A DNA stretch of 64,000 nt from Verticillium longisporum (lineage: Eukaryota > Ascomycota > Sordariomycetes > Glomerellales > Plectosphaerellaceae): positions 5,704,001 through 5,768,000 of the forward strand of contig JAETXT010000003.1 in the NCBI GenBank assembly GCA_019188255.1, in the 5' to 3' direction. Shown here piece by piece: positions 13,969 through 25,698 of the stretch. Both the position numbers and the translations under genes were made by a program. The notes under the pieces were generated by a model. The model worked only from the letters and a program-made list of their open reading frames with translations, made no database searches and was not told the origin of the DNA. Each line of letters starts with the position of its first letter. Positions within the stretch are counted from its first letter, which is position 1.

Positions 13969-16042
13969 ATGGGCATCTCCAAGTTCCTCCGCGCTATTGT
14001 GCGCAATGAGGCGATGCGCACTGATCCTCATGAGATCTACGGCTGGAGAGTCTTTGCTCTGGCATGTGCTTGTGAGTGGCGGCCCCTTTCCTTGCTCTTC
14101 GCTTTCCTTCCATGACCGCACGCCTCCTGAGCCATGCAATCTGTATCACTAACACCCTTCAGCCTGCTTCGGCGGCATGCTCTTCGGCTGGGATATTGGC
14201 GCCATAGGCGGCGTCCTCGCCATGGAAGAGACGCAGAAGCGCTTCGGCTACTTTGACAGCTCCAAGGCCCACAAGACGAACCAGGACCAGAACATTGTGT
14301 CGACGCTGCAGGCTGGGTGTTTCGCCGCTTGCTTCGTGACGCCCTGGCTCGCCGACCGCTACGGCCGGCGCCTGTGCCTCATCGTCGTCGGCATCATCAC
14401 GACCGTCGGCGTCATCTTCCAGGCCGCCTCGGCCGCCCAGGGAACCCTGGCCCTCATGTTCGTGGGCCGCTTCGTGGCCGGCGTCGGCGTCGGCGCCGCC
14501 TCCATGCTGACGCCCCTCTACGTCTCCGAGTGCGCGCCGCGCGCCATCCGCGGCGGCCTCACGGCCTTTACCAGCTCTTCATCGTCACGGGCACCATGAT
14601 GGCCTTCTGGGTCAACTACGGCAGCCTCATGCACGTCAAGGGCACCGCCGTCTACGCCGTGCCCCTCGCCATGCAGGCCCTGCCCGCCGTCATCCTCAGC
14701 GCCGGCATGTTCTTCTGCCCCGAGAGCCCGCGCTGGTGCGCCAAGCAGGACCACTGGGAGCGGGCCACGACCATCCTGTCCAAGCTCAGGGCCCTGCCGG
14801 CGGACCACGAGTACGTCCAGGCCGAGATCAACGACATGTCGAACCAGCTCGAGACGGAGCGCCGCCTCGTCGGCGATGCTACGACGAGGGCCCTCCTTCG
14901 TGAGATGTGGCTCGTTCCCAGCAACCGCAAGAGAGCTCTGCTGTCTGTTTTTATCATGATTTCCCAACAAATGAGCGGGCCGAACGCCGTCGTAAGTGCC
15001 TTTGCCTCCACAAGAGTCTTGTTCTCTGGTGCTCCATGTCTATGCATCATGCTTAGGGTTGGGGTTTGTGTTGGGGTCCGGACTAACTCAACACCAGAAC
15101 TACTACGCTCCGCAAATCTTCAAGAACCTCGGCATGAGTGGAACTGAGTCGTCCCTGTTTGCCACGGGCATCTATGGCGTCGTCAAGGTCGTTGGCTGCG
15201 CGTGTTTTCTCATCTTCGTTGCCGACTCCCTGGGCCGGCGGAGGAGTCTGATCTGGACGGGCATCGGGCAGGGCATCGCCATGTTTATTGTAGGCATTTA
15301 CGGCCGAGTGGAGCCCCCTGTTGAGGGCGAGCCGGTGAGTTGTCTCGTTTTCTTAATACTGTGCTCGGTATATGTGGCATGTTGGGATGGGGGGTTTGAA
15401 GACCGACCAGCGTCAAGTGACTTGTTGTCGTAACTTGAAAGGGGGCGACTCTCTCAAAGACTACTCGGACAACATGCCTACACAGCCAACTGACAAAAAT
15501 AGATCTCGCCCTTCGGCTACGTCGCCATCACCTGCATCTTCGTCTGGGTCGTCTTCTTCCAGTTTGGCTGGGGCGTGAGTACTCCAACTATTCTCAGACT
15601 CTCGTTCGTCACTGACAAAAGGCATAGCCGTGCTGTTGGATCCTGGTCTCCGAGATCCCGACCGCTCGTCTCCGTGCTCTGAACGTTGCCCTCGCGGCGG
15701 CGACTCAGTGGCTCTTCAACTTTATCATTGCGCGTACCGTGCTGACGATGCAGCTCACAATGGGCTACAAGGGCTATGTAAGCGGCTTTCTGCAATTCGT
15801 TTCCTGGTTAGGTCAAGAGCGAAGACTAACATCTCCAGGGTATGTTCTTCATGTTTGGATCCTTCAGCTTCGTCATGGCCGTCATCGTCTACTTCCTCAT
15901 ACCCGAGACCAAGGGTCTGAGTCTGGAGCAGATGGATGAGCTCTTTGGTGTCAACGACATGGTCAAGACCATGGACGACGAGCCTGAAGTGGCGGCTGGG
16001 ACAACCATTCAGGATGCAGCTGAGCGGCCACGTGAGAAGTGA
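13969..16042 (+). CDS. MFS sugar/quinate-type transporter, frameshifted at 14567
   Basis: Six exons: 13969-14071, 14163-14991, 15098-15334, 15503-15574, 15628-15777 and 15839-16042. All have GT-AG introns with CTAAC/CTGAC branch sites. The protein has about 12 membrane spans and the sugar-porter signatures [17 protein letters not shown] (span 1), DRYGRR (loop 2-3), PESPRW (before the central loop), [14 protein letters not shown] (span 7), GRRRSL and PETKG at the end. The N-terminus ([11 protein letters not shown]) is typical of fungal plasma-membrane monosaccharide or quinate porters; the substrate cannot be told from sequence. In exon 2 the frame is broken at TTT 14567-14569. One added T joins RGGLTAF to [14 protein letters not shown] and makes the exon lengths agree in phase. 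Confidence 0.87.
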
Positions 16043-16346
16043 TCAAACTCGGTTTTGATGCCTGTGACGAGCACGAGAATTACGAAAGAGCTTGATACTG
16101 CATCTTCTCTGATTCACCCTAAGAAGTCGCTTTTTTGTCTTGGAAAATTGACATGATATGCGCGCTGCTTTGGTATCCTATCCATCCTGCTGTGAACACC
16201 TGATGTTGAACAAGTGTCCCATGACCGCACATAACACATATTGAAGGCCCATCACTCGCCCACGTTATCTTGCTCGCTCTTATCCCTACATTGATCATGT
16301 GCCAAACTGAAAACTTCCATTTTTGCCCCTTGCCCCCTTCTTAAAC
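16043..16346. other. 3'-3' intergenic between convergent genes
   Basis: Shared downstream region of the MFS gene and the phosphoserine aminotransferase gene. It is AT-richer than the coding DNA. No other feature was seen. Confidence 0.5.
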
Positions 16347-17699
16347 TCACTTTGCCTCGGCAAATTTCTTGACAAACGCGGCCAGCTTCTCCGCACCTTC
16401 CAGGGGAATCGAGTTGTAATTGCTAGCGCGAATTCCTCCGACGCTGCGGTGCCCCTTGAGTCCGGTGAGACCCTCAGCCGTGGACTCCTTGAGGAAAGCC
16501 TTCTCCGCGGCATCAATGTCGCCGCCGCGCGCCACGCGGAAGCAGATGTTCATGCGCGAACGGACTGAGGCGTCGGGCACAATCTTGTAGACGTCAGGAT
16601 ACGCCTCAAGCGCACCGTAGATGAGTGCCGCCTTCTTCTCAGCGATCGCCTGCTGGCCATCGACCTTGTCAGGGAACGTAGCGAGGAGCTTCTTCAGCAC
16701 TTGGCCGGCGATGTAAACGCTGAGCGTGTTAGTATTGGGTCAAAACAGAAAAAAGGTTCAAGGACCATACTCGAAGATGCTGAGCGTGTTGTAGAGACTG
16801 TTGTTCTTGGCGATGATCTCATAAGAGAGGACAATAGGACCGATCGGCAGGCCGAGCTTGCGCAGCAGAGCGGCGTCGGGCTGAGGGGTTGTGGGCGGCA
16901 GCAGAGACTTCTTGATGGCGCAAACGGTGACACCAGTGCAACCAAGGTTCTTCTGAGCGCCGAAGAAGATGGCAGAGAAATTCCTCACGGGAATCCGTCT
17001 CGACAGGATGTTGGAGCTCATGTCGGCAATCACAATGGGGCCCTCGCCGTCGGCCGTAGGGGCCAGCGAGGCAGGGAACTGGGGGAACTCGACACCGTCG
17101 ACCGTCTCATTGTCACAGTAGTAGACCATGGCGGCATCCTTGGAGAGCTTCCAGTCCTTCTCGTCAGGAATCTTGCCAAACTTGCCATCGTTGATCTTGC
17201 GGGCGTCGGCAACAACGTTGACATTGTCAGGCCCCAAAAGTCGGACGGCCTCACCGTGGGCCTTCTGGCTCCAACCACCTGTGATAATGTAGTCGAGCTT
17301 CAGCTTCTCCTCGACACGCTTGCGAAGCTCGGCCACGAGCTTCTCGTGGACCGCGGCGTCCTTGTCGTCGGCGACACCCCACTCCTTCAGCAGCGGTTGC
17401 TTCTGGCGGGTGACCCAGACACCAACGAGGTTGTAGATGGTGGCAGAGAACTCGCCAGAGCCGCCGCCCTGCATGAAGAGAATCTCATACTCGTCGGTGG
17501 GGATATCGAGGTACGTGGCCAGGTCGGCCTTGGCCTCGTTGATGATGTTGGTAGCGAGCTCGCTGCGGTGAGAGTGCTCGGCAATGCCGAGGCCGGTACC
17601 CTTGTAATCGATGAGGGCCTGGGCAGCGGTCTCGAGAACGTCGGTGGGAAGGAGGGCCGGGCCGGCACCGAAGTAAGTGATTTCCTCGCGAGTCGGCAT
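16347..17699 (-). CDS. ser1: Phosphoserine aminotransferase
   Basis: Converts 3-phosphohydroxypyruvate and glutamate to 3-phosphoserine, the second step of serine synthesis, using PLP. Exon 1 is 16771-17699 and exon 2 is 16347-16719. The 51-nt intron has the branch site TACTAAC. The product is 433 residues, at the long end for the family. It begins MPTREEITYFGAGPALLP, the family's usual start. Further class-V aminotransferase features are HRSELATNIINEA, LFMQGGGSGEFSATIYNL and the PLP-binding Lys250 in FFGAQKNLGCTGVTV, plus the C-terminal RMNICFRV and KGHRSVGGIRASNYNS. An in-frame ATG at 17783 would add 28 residues; I prefer 17699 from the conserved N-terminus. The frame is intact. Confidence 0.95.
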
Positions 17700-18369
17700 G
17701 GCTGTGAGCTGGTGTATTCTGGGGTGATGGTGTTGGAGATGTTGGGGAGTTTCACGCGAGGTGTTTTCGAGGGTAGAAATCAATCAGCTTGTTATGATGC
17801 TGCAGCCTCACAAGTCAGATTAGAAGAGGAAATAGGCAAGTTATGATGTTCTGGGGTTGGCCAATGACTCACGAAGCGAAGGATAGGAGGATGACTCTTG
17901 GTGAGGATGAGGTGACAAAAAAGACGGGATCCGTCGCTGTCATGAACCCCGCCAAAAAGATGAACTCGGAGCGCGGCGTAATCGGAGCAAAAATGACACA
18001 CCCAGGGAAGGACCCGCCGAGGGGTCGAAGGACCCCCCTCCAACGCGCTTGCTGGGCGGGGCTTCCCCAGATCTAGGTGTGGAAGGGGCGTGGGGTGGCT
18101 CCTGCTTCACGCGCGACGGTGGAGCATCGCGCGTCGAAAGGGTGTCAGGGGTGGGGGAGGCAGGCGCGGCGGGAGGTGAGGGGTCGACTCAATTGCTCTT
18201 TCCAAGCTTCTTCAGCCACTTCTCTAACGAGATACAAGATACTTCTTACCTTTGCGCTTGACACACCTCACATCCATCCTCTGAGAGCTGCGAGCTGTGA
18301 GCTGTGAGTCGACCGCCGTCAAAGCCATTGTCGGTCATCGACGACGACCCTCGCCTCCACCTCGTGTCC
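17700..18369. other. Divergent promoter region, ser1 and SDR-like gene
   Basis: Bidirectional promoter between the minus-strand aminotransferase and the plus-strand SDR-like gene. It is GC-rich in the middle (18000-18200). No conserved site could be assigned. Confidence 0.45.
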
Positions 18370-19566
18370 ATGTCGGAGCGCAAAGGATCCGACTCGGCGT
18401 CGCGGCCATCCCAATCCCTCCCTGTGCCCTCCTTTCGTGAGTGACCTGTCTCTGCATCGTCAAGGCGCCATCAGCTTCTGACACACATTCTCACTCTCAC
18501 AGCCACCCACAACTCCCCACGCACATGGGTCCTCACCACCGCCCTCTCCCCGCTTGTCATCCGCCTCATACGCTTGCTGCTCGCTCACGGCGACTACGTT
18601 GTTGCTTGTCTGCCGCCCTACGAGATTGAGCACGACGACCGAAGCGCAGACTTTCGTGAACTCATCGCCGAGTGCAAGTCGGATCGCCGCGACCGCGAGG
18701 GCTGGAAGGACCGCATACGCGGTATCCGCTGCGATGGCCGCGTTGCCGGCCAGTGTACTGCCGCCCTAGCAGAGGCTGTCCATGTTTTTGGTCGCATCGA
18801 TATTCTCCTCTGTTGCAAGTCTGAGGCCGTTGTCGGCACTGTCGAGGAGATCTCCGCCCAACCTGTAACGCGAAACCTCGTCCGCGATCAATTCGAGACC
18901 ATCTTCTTCTCCCAGGTCAATTTCATCAAGGCCGCACTGCCCCTGTTCCGCGATCAGCATACAGGTCATATTCTCATCCTGACATCGATCGGCGGCCATA
19001 TCGGGACCCCAGGCATGCCCATATACACATCAGCAATATGGGCACTCGAGGGTTACTGTGACTCCCTGGCTTACGAGATTGCGCCCTTCAACATCAAGGT
19101 CACCATCGTTCAGCCCAACAAGGAGATCCAATCCCTGACAAACCGCATCATCTTCGTGCCACAGCTGCACAACGACGACCCCGAGGCGCCTGCGCCGCGC
19201 ATTCGTGACATGCTCGCCAACGTTCTCAACGCAGATCCCGAAACGGCCATCGAGCCCTCCGAGACAGAGGTCCAGTCACGCTACCCTCGTCTGTCTGCCG
19301 CCGCCACCGATCGTCTTGTCATGGAGACCGTGCACGCCCTGACAGCTATTGGCGGGCACGAGAACCCGCCTGCTCGACATATCGTCGGCTTTGAGGGCGC
19401 CATTGCCGTCAAGGAGAAGCTGCGAACGGTCACGGAGGAGCTGGAGGAGTTCGTAGACACGAGTATATCGGTGGATATCTTCGAGAGTGCATTGAAGGCT
19501 GAGGCCAGGGAAGGGAAGGTACCAGCCTCATCACCGACGGCGCCTGGGTCAACAAGTTCTGCATAG
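18370..19566 (+). CDS. SDR-fold protein with degenerate catalytic motifs
   Basis: Exon 1 is 18370-18436, the intron 18437-18502 and exon 2 runs to 19566, giving about 376 residues. The second half follows the short-chain dehydrogenase plan: HILILTSIGGHIGTPGMPIY, then ALEGYCDSLAYEIAPFNIKV, then a PN motif. The active-site hallmarks are changed. The Gly-rich nucleotide loop is TTALSPLVIR instead of TGxxxGxG, the NNAG equivalent reads CCKS, and in the YxxxK motif Tyr197 is present but the Lys position is Ile201. The closest active relatives would be 3-ketosphinganine-reductase-like or retinol-dehydrogenase-like SDRs. By inference this is a non-enzymatic or NADPH-independent member. The frame is intact, so the changes are not due to indels. 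Confidence 0.75.
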
Positions 19567-19721
19567 ACATGGGTATGGTGTTGGATCGGGTGCTGTGAAT
19601 TTGGATATCTAAAAGCCGAGCATCGGCGCATAGGCTTTGTACTCTAACAGTGTAGGCTCATTATGGTGGTCCTGCTGATGCTGCGTGCCGAGACCGCCCT
19701 GTGGATGCTCTCTCTCTCTCT

Positions 19722-20586
19722 CTATCTTCCTGGACTCAATGGCCTGTTGAAGCCGCCCTGCCGGTTCATGTACTGCCTGTACTCGCTCTTTTTCTCCTTG
19801 CGTACACCTCCAACGTTGTTCCCCGCAATCTTCTTGTTCTTTGTCGTGCCAAATCCGCCGAAGCCCATCATGGCCGCCATCGCATCGCCCCCTCAACCTC
19901 GAGATCATCCTCTTCCTGTTCGCCCTCCTCGCGCTCGTCCCGGTCTTCATCCATGCGTGCATCCCCCTCAGGCTGCTCGCTGCTGCGCACGCTGTCCGGT
20001 CGCGGCGAATCTCGCGCCCCGCCCACCTTGAAGGACATGGTCTGCTGCTGCTCCTTCCTGCCTCGGTCACCCAGCTTGCCGCGCGTCGGCAGCGTCTCGG
20101 CATGTCGTCCCTCAGCTTGTCTCGCCGGCGGCGGACTCGCGGAACCGTGGCGCGGCGACGCCGAGCGACGACGGTCCTTGTCGCGGTGATCTATCATTGC
20201 GTTAGTACGTGAAAATACAAGAAGCGTACCAGGAAATGCCTACCGCGCTCATCGCCGTCCCGCCGCCTGGGCGGTGCCCTCTCGTCATCGTCTCTCCGTC
20301 TCGGCCGCTCCTCGTGCTCGCGCCTCCTGTCCCCGTCGCGCCCGTGGCCCCTGCCAGACCGCCCGCCGTCGCGCTCCCGGTCGTCGCGCGGCCTGTCGCG
20401 CCTGTCGCGAGACCGCGAGCGGTAGCGTCTGTTGCGGTCGTCCCTGTCGTCCCGGCGGTGGTTGTCGCGGCGGTCGCGGTCGCTTCTGTCGGTGTCGCGG
20501 TCTCTGGGTGGGCGGTCGCTGTCGCGGGGGGCGCCGCCGGGGGGTCGCCGGTCGGAAGCGCCGTCGCGGTCTCGTCTTCTGTCCAT
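19722..20586 (-). CDS. U4/U6.U5 tri-snRNP 27 kDa (SNRNP27)-like splicing factor, frameshifted
   Basis: Exon 1 (20244-20586) encodes an Arg/Asp/Ser-rich RS-like domain (MDRRRDRDGASDRR...). The 53-nt intron has the branch TACTAAC. Exon 2 (19722-20190) leads to the conserved C-terminal SNRNP27 motif: AMAAMMGFGGFGTTKNKK, IAGNNVGGV, YRQYMNRQGGFNRPLS. The two halves of exon 2 lie in different frames. Adding one base to the C5 run at 19888-19892 (G5 on the coding strand) joins EVEGGDAM to MAAMMGF and makes exon lengths consistent. In known homologues this protein joins the tri-snRNP before B-complex activation. Without the repair the product would lose its entire conserved domain, so I treat the break as likely sequence error. 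Confidence 0.82.
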
Positions 20587-23500
20587 CTTGGGTGCTTTGT
20601 GGAGTGAGAGCTGCACGGGCTGGTCGGTGTAAATAATGGTGATGGCAAACAAGTCGGAGGATGGAGAGAGAAAATGTCAGTCAAGGTTTACAAGTGCACC
20701 TTACTTAGCATTGATGTTAGCTTAGTGGCCCGCCGTAGAAGAAGTTTCCATGCACATTCGATTCTGGACACCTGAGAAAGATGGCGGTGCCCTGGGTATG
20801 TGGCTGTGTTAGGTGGCTAGAAATCCGTTCACCGCTGGAGCACTGACAGAAACCATCCACATCGAGGCAATGCATGTCCCAGAAATACGAGCCCATATCC
20901 AAAAGATTTCAGCCTCAACTCAGTACCCAGATCTAGGTCTACTCTGTGTCGTCCGGTAGATGAAGCAATGGGAGCTAAAGAAGATCATGGTGTACCTTTA
21001 CGCGGTGTCGGGCACAAAACGCACGGGTGAGGTAGGTGAACATGTGGGAGCGGTTCAGTCAGGTCGTCTTGGGACAGTCAGTACCTGGAAAGATCGGTAC
21101 GTCTGCTTGAGCCTGTTGGTACCCTAGGACTCCAATAGTTCAATATTCCGTGGGCATGATACATCATCTCTTCTAGTGCCTATCCAGAAAATACCCTCTC
21201 CGAACGCAACTCGAGAAGCAGCCCACGGAAACGACATGATCAACGCCTTTTTACACCTTCCCCTCCTCGATCCTGACTCTAACAATCGTCTTCCTCTTCA
21301 CAGCCGTGGCAAGCCACAGCAGCAATGAAAAAGGTTCGCGTCGCCCAGAGACAGTGTTATACTGGGGACACTGTGGAGAGCTACATTTGCAAGCAAAGAG
21401 GAAGCTCTCCTGAGTTCAAAAATAAAATTAGTCATTGTTCCTTCCGTAGAAGGATTTCAGAGACTAATCTGAAAAGAACAGATACTACACTTGATCTGTA
21501 GAGGGAATGAATTAGCAAAGATTCCAGAGGTTGAGGGTGAAAGTTTGCATACCTAAGCCAAAAGGCAAAGAGAGCTAAAGAAGAAAAAGAGAAAGCAGGC
21601 AAAGGGAGCGTGGGAGGCTTCCCTTTATACTCTGACGACTCGAGTGGGGATCCACTTTAGGCAGGTCAGGACCCACTGGGGGCTCGAGTGAATGGATACG
21701 GTGAGGCCAATCACTGTTCGGGAGTTGCTCAACAAGTCGCCTTGCCCAAATGGACACTTGGGTGGCTTACGAAGGCAACAGCAGCCAGTTTTCAGCCGAG
21801 TTCAGCAGCTCGGCCATGAGCGGCATCTCGGAGATTTGGACCCACGAACGCTGTCCAGGGCCAGCCAGGACAGCGTTCGGATCTTCCTCGGGTAGCTGTG
21901 CCTCGAACGAAGCTTGTGGGATGCCAGAAGCTCTAAGAATACTCACTTGTACAGTTGTTCGAGAACTGGGATGGGATGGTTGTCACGGTCAAACAGGATG
22001 AGCCAATGAAAGCTCCATCAACCACCTTGCAATTGTAATTGACAACGAGCCAAGAATGTCTCTCAAGACTCCCTGCTTTCCCCCGCCTCATGGTCACTGT
22101 TCAATGGTTTGATGTACGAGGTCGTTGGCAGCACGGTGATCAAACATCAAAGCCGAATGAACGTCAGGAGCTCGAAGCAGCTTCCTGGCTGGAGTTCCAC
22201 GCATATACGTTGATACTACATAAGTTTTCTGTCGTGGTGCATGACGCTGTTTCCGGACCCAGCGTCTCCCGAGTTGCCGGCTGTATATGGGGTGAACACC
22301 AACTCAAAAGCAGTAGCAAGCAGCTCTGTGGACGCTTGAAGATTGATTGAAATGGACCCTGCGAACCAGACTGAGAATAGAGTCTCCCGAGCTATAGGCA
22401 GTGGCCATGGCTCTGATTTGGGAGCACTCGGACCTCATCTTGACCATTGAAAGGAATAACTGCACCTCAAGCAGCTGCAAACACATTCGCCTGTAAGAGT
22501 GGGGGAGGGCATTAAGTCAGGGAATGACCTAAACATGCTTCTCAGCCCTAAGCGGACCACGGTCAAGACGCCCGTGATAACAAGTAGTACGTTATTAGTA
22601 TCTTCTAACAGGCGCAAATCGATACTGGTGAGGTCCAGGTCATTGTGCTGTCACACCAAGTGGTTATGCACGGCGAGTCACTACACTGAGCACCGAGAGC
22701 ATAATTGACAATCATAGCATGTGGCAATGCCAGGCAGAATACAAGTTGTCACGTATAGGACGGTATGCAATACCAGACCATGTTCCAAGATTTAGATGAG
22801 GTGAGAAGGCTCTGGTAGGGGTCTCTCCCGACGAAGATCGGGTTGAATGGGGGCCCAGCATGGATGTCGATCTGTTTCGCGTGTCGCAGCATCGACTGGG
22901 CCACCCCATCAGCCCCGGAGGCGCTGGGCTTCCCGGCCACGGAGGGGGGAAGGGGCGGCGCGCGGCGGCTGATGGCTCCAGGCCTCTGAGCCCCCAAGCC
23001 ACCCTGAGGGTGAGGCGCCCCCACCGAATACGTAGACACGTACGCAGCCCAAGTCTCCTGCCCCAGATGTTTTCCTCCCTCGTTCCGCCAGCGTGGCTCC
23101 CTTGTGAAACATAACGGCAAGTGCTGTGCATTGCGCCTGACGATCTGGCATCTTAGAATCCAGTAGCAACGAACTGTCAGCAGTCAGTCAGGTGCTCCCC
23201 AGGTGTGGGAATGCATGACACGAAGTCCGGGATTTTCCTTCCTCGCCTGAGCACCTCACCTAGGTACCTACCTAGGCAGGTATTCAGGCCAGTAAGCTTT
23301 GGTAGTGCCTGAGCCAAAACGGTCGAACTGGGAGGGAGCCCATTGAACGAAGAAGGCAGGATGACCCACGGGCCATCACGACACTGGCATTGAGGGAAGA
23401 GCACCTGAGGTGAGGTCAGCACTGCCTTCGACGCTAATAAATACCAGCCCTGTTGCTGTTGCAGTGGAGCACTACCTACTCGGGCCCTTGAATCCTGGTG

Positions 23501-23994
23501 CCTATGAGGTACCGGCCCGCTTGCAATACGTGGCCAGGTACAACCGAGCTCCAAAATAGCGACGCGGCACGCCGAGTCGGCTTTGGGGTGCCTTTGGCAA
23601 GGCGTGGCACGGAGTACAGGCCACAGAACAGAGCACGAGCACAGGTCCCTCCCCATCAGCATCAGCCATCAAAGTCCTCTCCCAAGACACGAACAAGCTT
23701 GCCAACACGGGCTGCGGATTACGGATTGCGGATTGCAGATTTGCCAGGGTCCCTCCCGCCATTGGCTTCACGGCGGCTTCGTCGGCCAGCTATCCACCTC
23801 AATCCTCATCGTTCTTCTCCTTCTCTGTCATTCACGCTGGGGGAGACAATCCCCCCCTTCCCTCATTCACAACACACCGCAAGAGGAGAGACAAGGACAG
23901 AGAGCAGAGAGGGCCGGCCAGGTCAGCCCCCAGCCCAGACCAGCCAGCGCGACACCTCCACCTTGGCCTCCACCCACTCACTCTCCCCCAAACC
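20587..23994. other. 3.4 kb gene-poor stretch
   Basis: No ORF with conserved or codon-biased sequence was found on either strand. GC is lower than in the genic parts, especially 20900-22700. Contents noted are a 12-bp inverted repeat at 21845-21879, A-rich runs at 21410-21600, and a CCTAGGTACCTACCTAGG block at about 23259-23277. It could hold a non-coding transcript or a decayed element. I see no terminal repeats or transposase remnants. Confidence 0.5.
21845..21879. repeat. Perfect 12-bp inverted repeat (hairpin)
   Basis: Arm CGAACGCTGTCC (21845-21856), 11-nt spacer (21857-21867), arm GGACAGCGTTCG (21868-21879), with no mismatch. It stands alone in the gene-poor region. Confidence 0.9.
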
Positions 23995-25321
23995 ATGAGC
24001 AACGACACGGTCGACTCCCTACTGGCTGACGTCGCGAACACCATCATCGACAGCCTGCGTGTGCCGCAAAGCGTCCACAAGTCCCAATGGGGCCACGATG
24101 ACCATGAGCAGCGTCGCCGGCTCGAGCACGCGCGTGATGAGGCCAAGAAGGACTACCAGGAGCTATCCGTGCTTGTCAATGGCCAGCGCTATTATCAGTA
24201 TGATCGCAAGCGTGAGTTTCCCCACCATGTGATTGTCACCCTTGCTATCACCACCACCATTGCCTCTTGCCCCCGGGCCTGACTGACCTCGAAAAGCCGA
24301 TTCTTTGAATGAGCTGCGCACCCTCAAGACCAATTTCCAATTTCACACCACAAATTTCCGCGACTGGGCTCGGCAAGGCGGCCCCATTAACCCCATCTGG
24401 GCTCGCGACACCCTTGACCTCCGCCGCCAACTCCATCGCGCCCAATGTCGTGCCGCTCGTCGCATCTTCGCTACGAAGCAGGAAGCTTCCTCGAGCCGCT
24501 GTCTCGGTGCATTTCTCGTCTACCGCAAGCAGCGCGCATGGACCCTGCGTGACCGCAAAAAGGCCGCCGAAGCATCCAGGACAGCCGCCGGCGCGACGAC
24601 GCCCGGTCAAGAACCACAACAGCCCCCCACGCCTCGCACGCCGACCCAACCGCACCGACATCGTCGCCAGGGCTCGACACTCGTCCCCAATGATGACCGC
24701 ATCGCCGATTCGGCTGCTGACGACAGCTTTGAGGACCACCGTCGACACCTCGAGGAGCTGGCCGCCTGCAACGCTGTTGGCAACTTTGAGCGCTTTGGCG
24801 ATCGCGATATTGCCTTTGTGTGCGACTTTTGTGATGGTCATATTGTTTGGGAGGATCTAGAGGGGATGCCATCGCTGCGCACCGTGGACGAGGAGCTTGT
24901 AGCGGCTGCCGCCGTGGAAACACCAGACGTGGCCGATGCGCCGCCAGGCCCGAGGATAGCGCGGCCCTTCCCCCAAGAGACGCCACCGGGTATAGTGCAC
25001 TGGCAGGCGACGGGGTTCAGCGTGTCGACGCATACGGAGAAGAGCGTCGTCTTCGCGCCGCTGGCGATCGCCAATCATGTCGCCCCAGCGCAGGGTGACT
25101 GGGTTGCGCAACTACGATGCCCGGCGTGTGATGAGCCGCCAGCCGACTACACGCCACCCGAAGGCGAGGAAGAGGACGAAGGCGGCGGATGGCATGCCGA
25201 CGCTGACTTGGTGCTGGACGATCTTGGGGCGCTGGAGGAGCACCTGGCATGGCAGCACACGGCTTTGGGTCTGCCAAGCGTACCGGTGCCGTCAGCGCCC
25301 GCAAGTTGTGTGTTAATGTGA
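23995..25321 (+). CDS. Conserved fungal Cys/His-motif protein ending in a CaaX box
   Basis: Exon 1 is 23995-24211 and exon 2 is 24297-25321, about 413 residues. The N-terminal half is helical and charged (EQRRRLEHARDEAKKDYQEL, QFHTTNFRDWARQGG, RRQLHRAQCRAARRIF). The middle is a Pro/Thr-rich linker. The C-terminal half holds two possible zinc knuckles: CDFCDGHIVW (about residue 247) and CPACDEPP (about 347), the latter followed by HLAWQH, which makes a C2H2-like set. The protein ends SCVLM, a CaaX box with Met last that would favour farnesylation. The likely picture is a membrane-tethered adaptor, but the function is unknown. The frame is intact. Confidence 0.72.
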
Positions 25322-25698
25322 CACGTTTACACGGAAGGCCTGGGACTGGTAGTCCCCGAGGCCATGACGGGGCATGAGTTTGGGTATGCACGGCACATTG
25401 TGTCCTTGACACTGGGAGCGATCCAAACGTCTTTCTTTCTCACCTTCACGGCGTTTACAGGATGGAGCCTCTTGGTTGGCAAGGGGGGTTAGGCAATGGT
25501 TTATGTAGTTCAAATGTCGCGTGGCCCCGACAGGGGCACGTCTTCTTTTTTCGGTCACTGGCCGATATGTCGTCTGCACAGCTCTCTTCTCATGGCGACC
25601 CTTTCCCCCCAAAAACGTGATATGCACCCGCTCCACGACTGGTTCCCTCCGCGTTCAAAATACCAAAAGACTAAAACACATCCATGAGGGTGCGAAAA
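25322..25698. other. 3'-3' intergenic between convergent genes
   Basis: Downstream region shared by the CaaX protein gene and sec22. No feature was seen. Confidence 0.45.
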
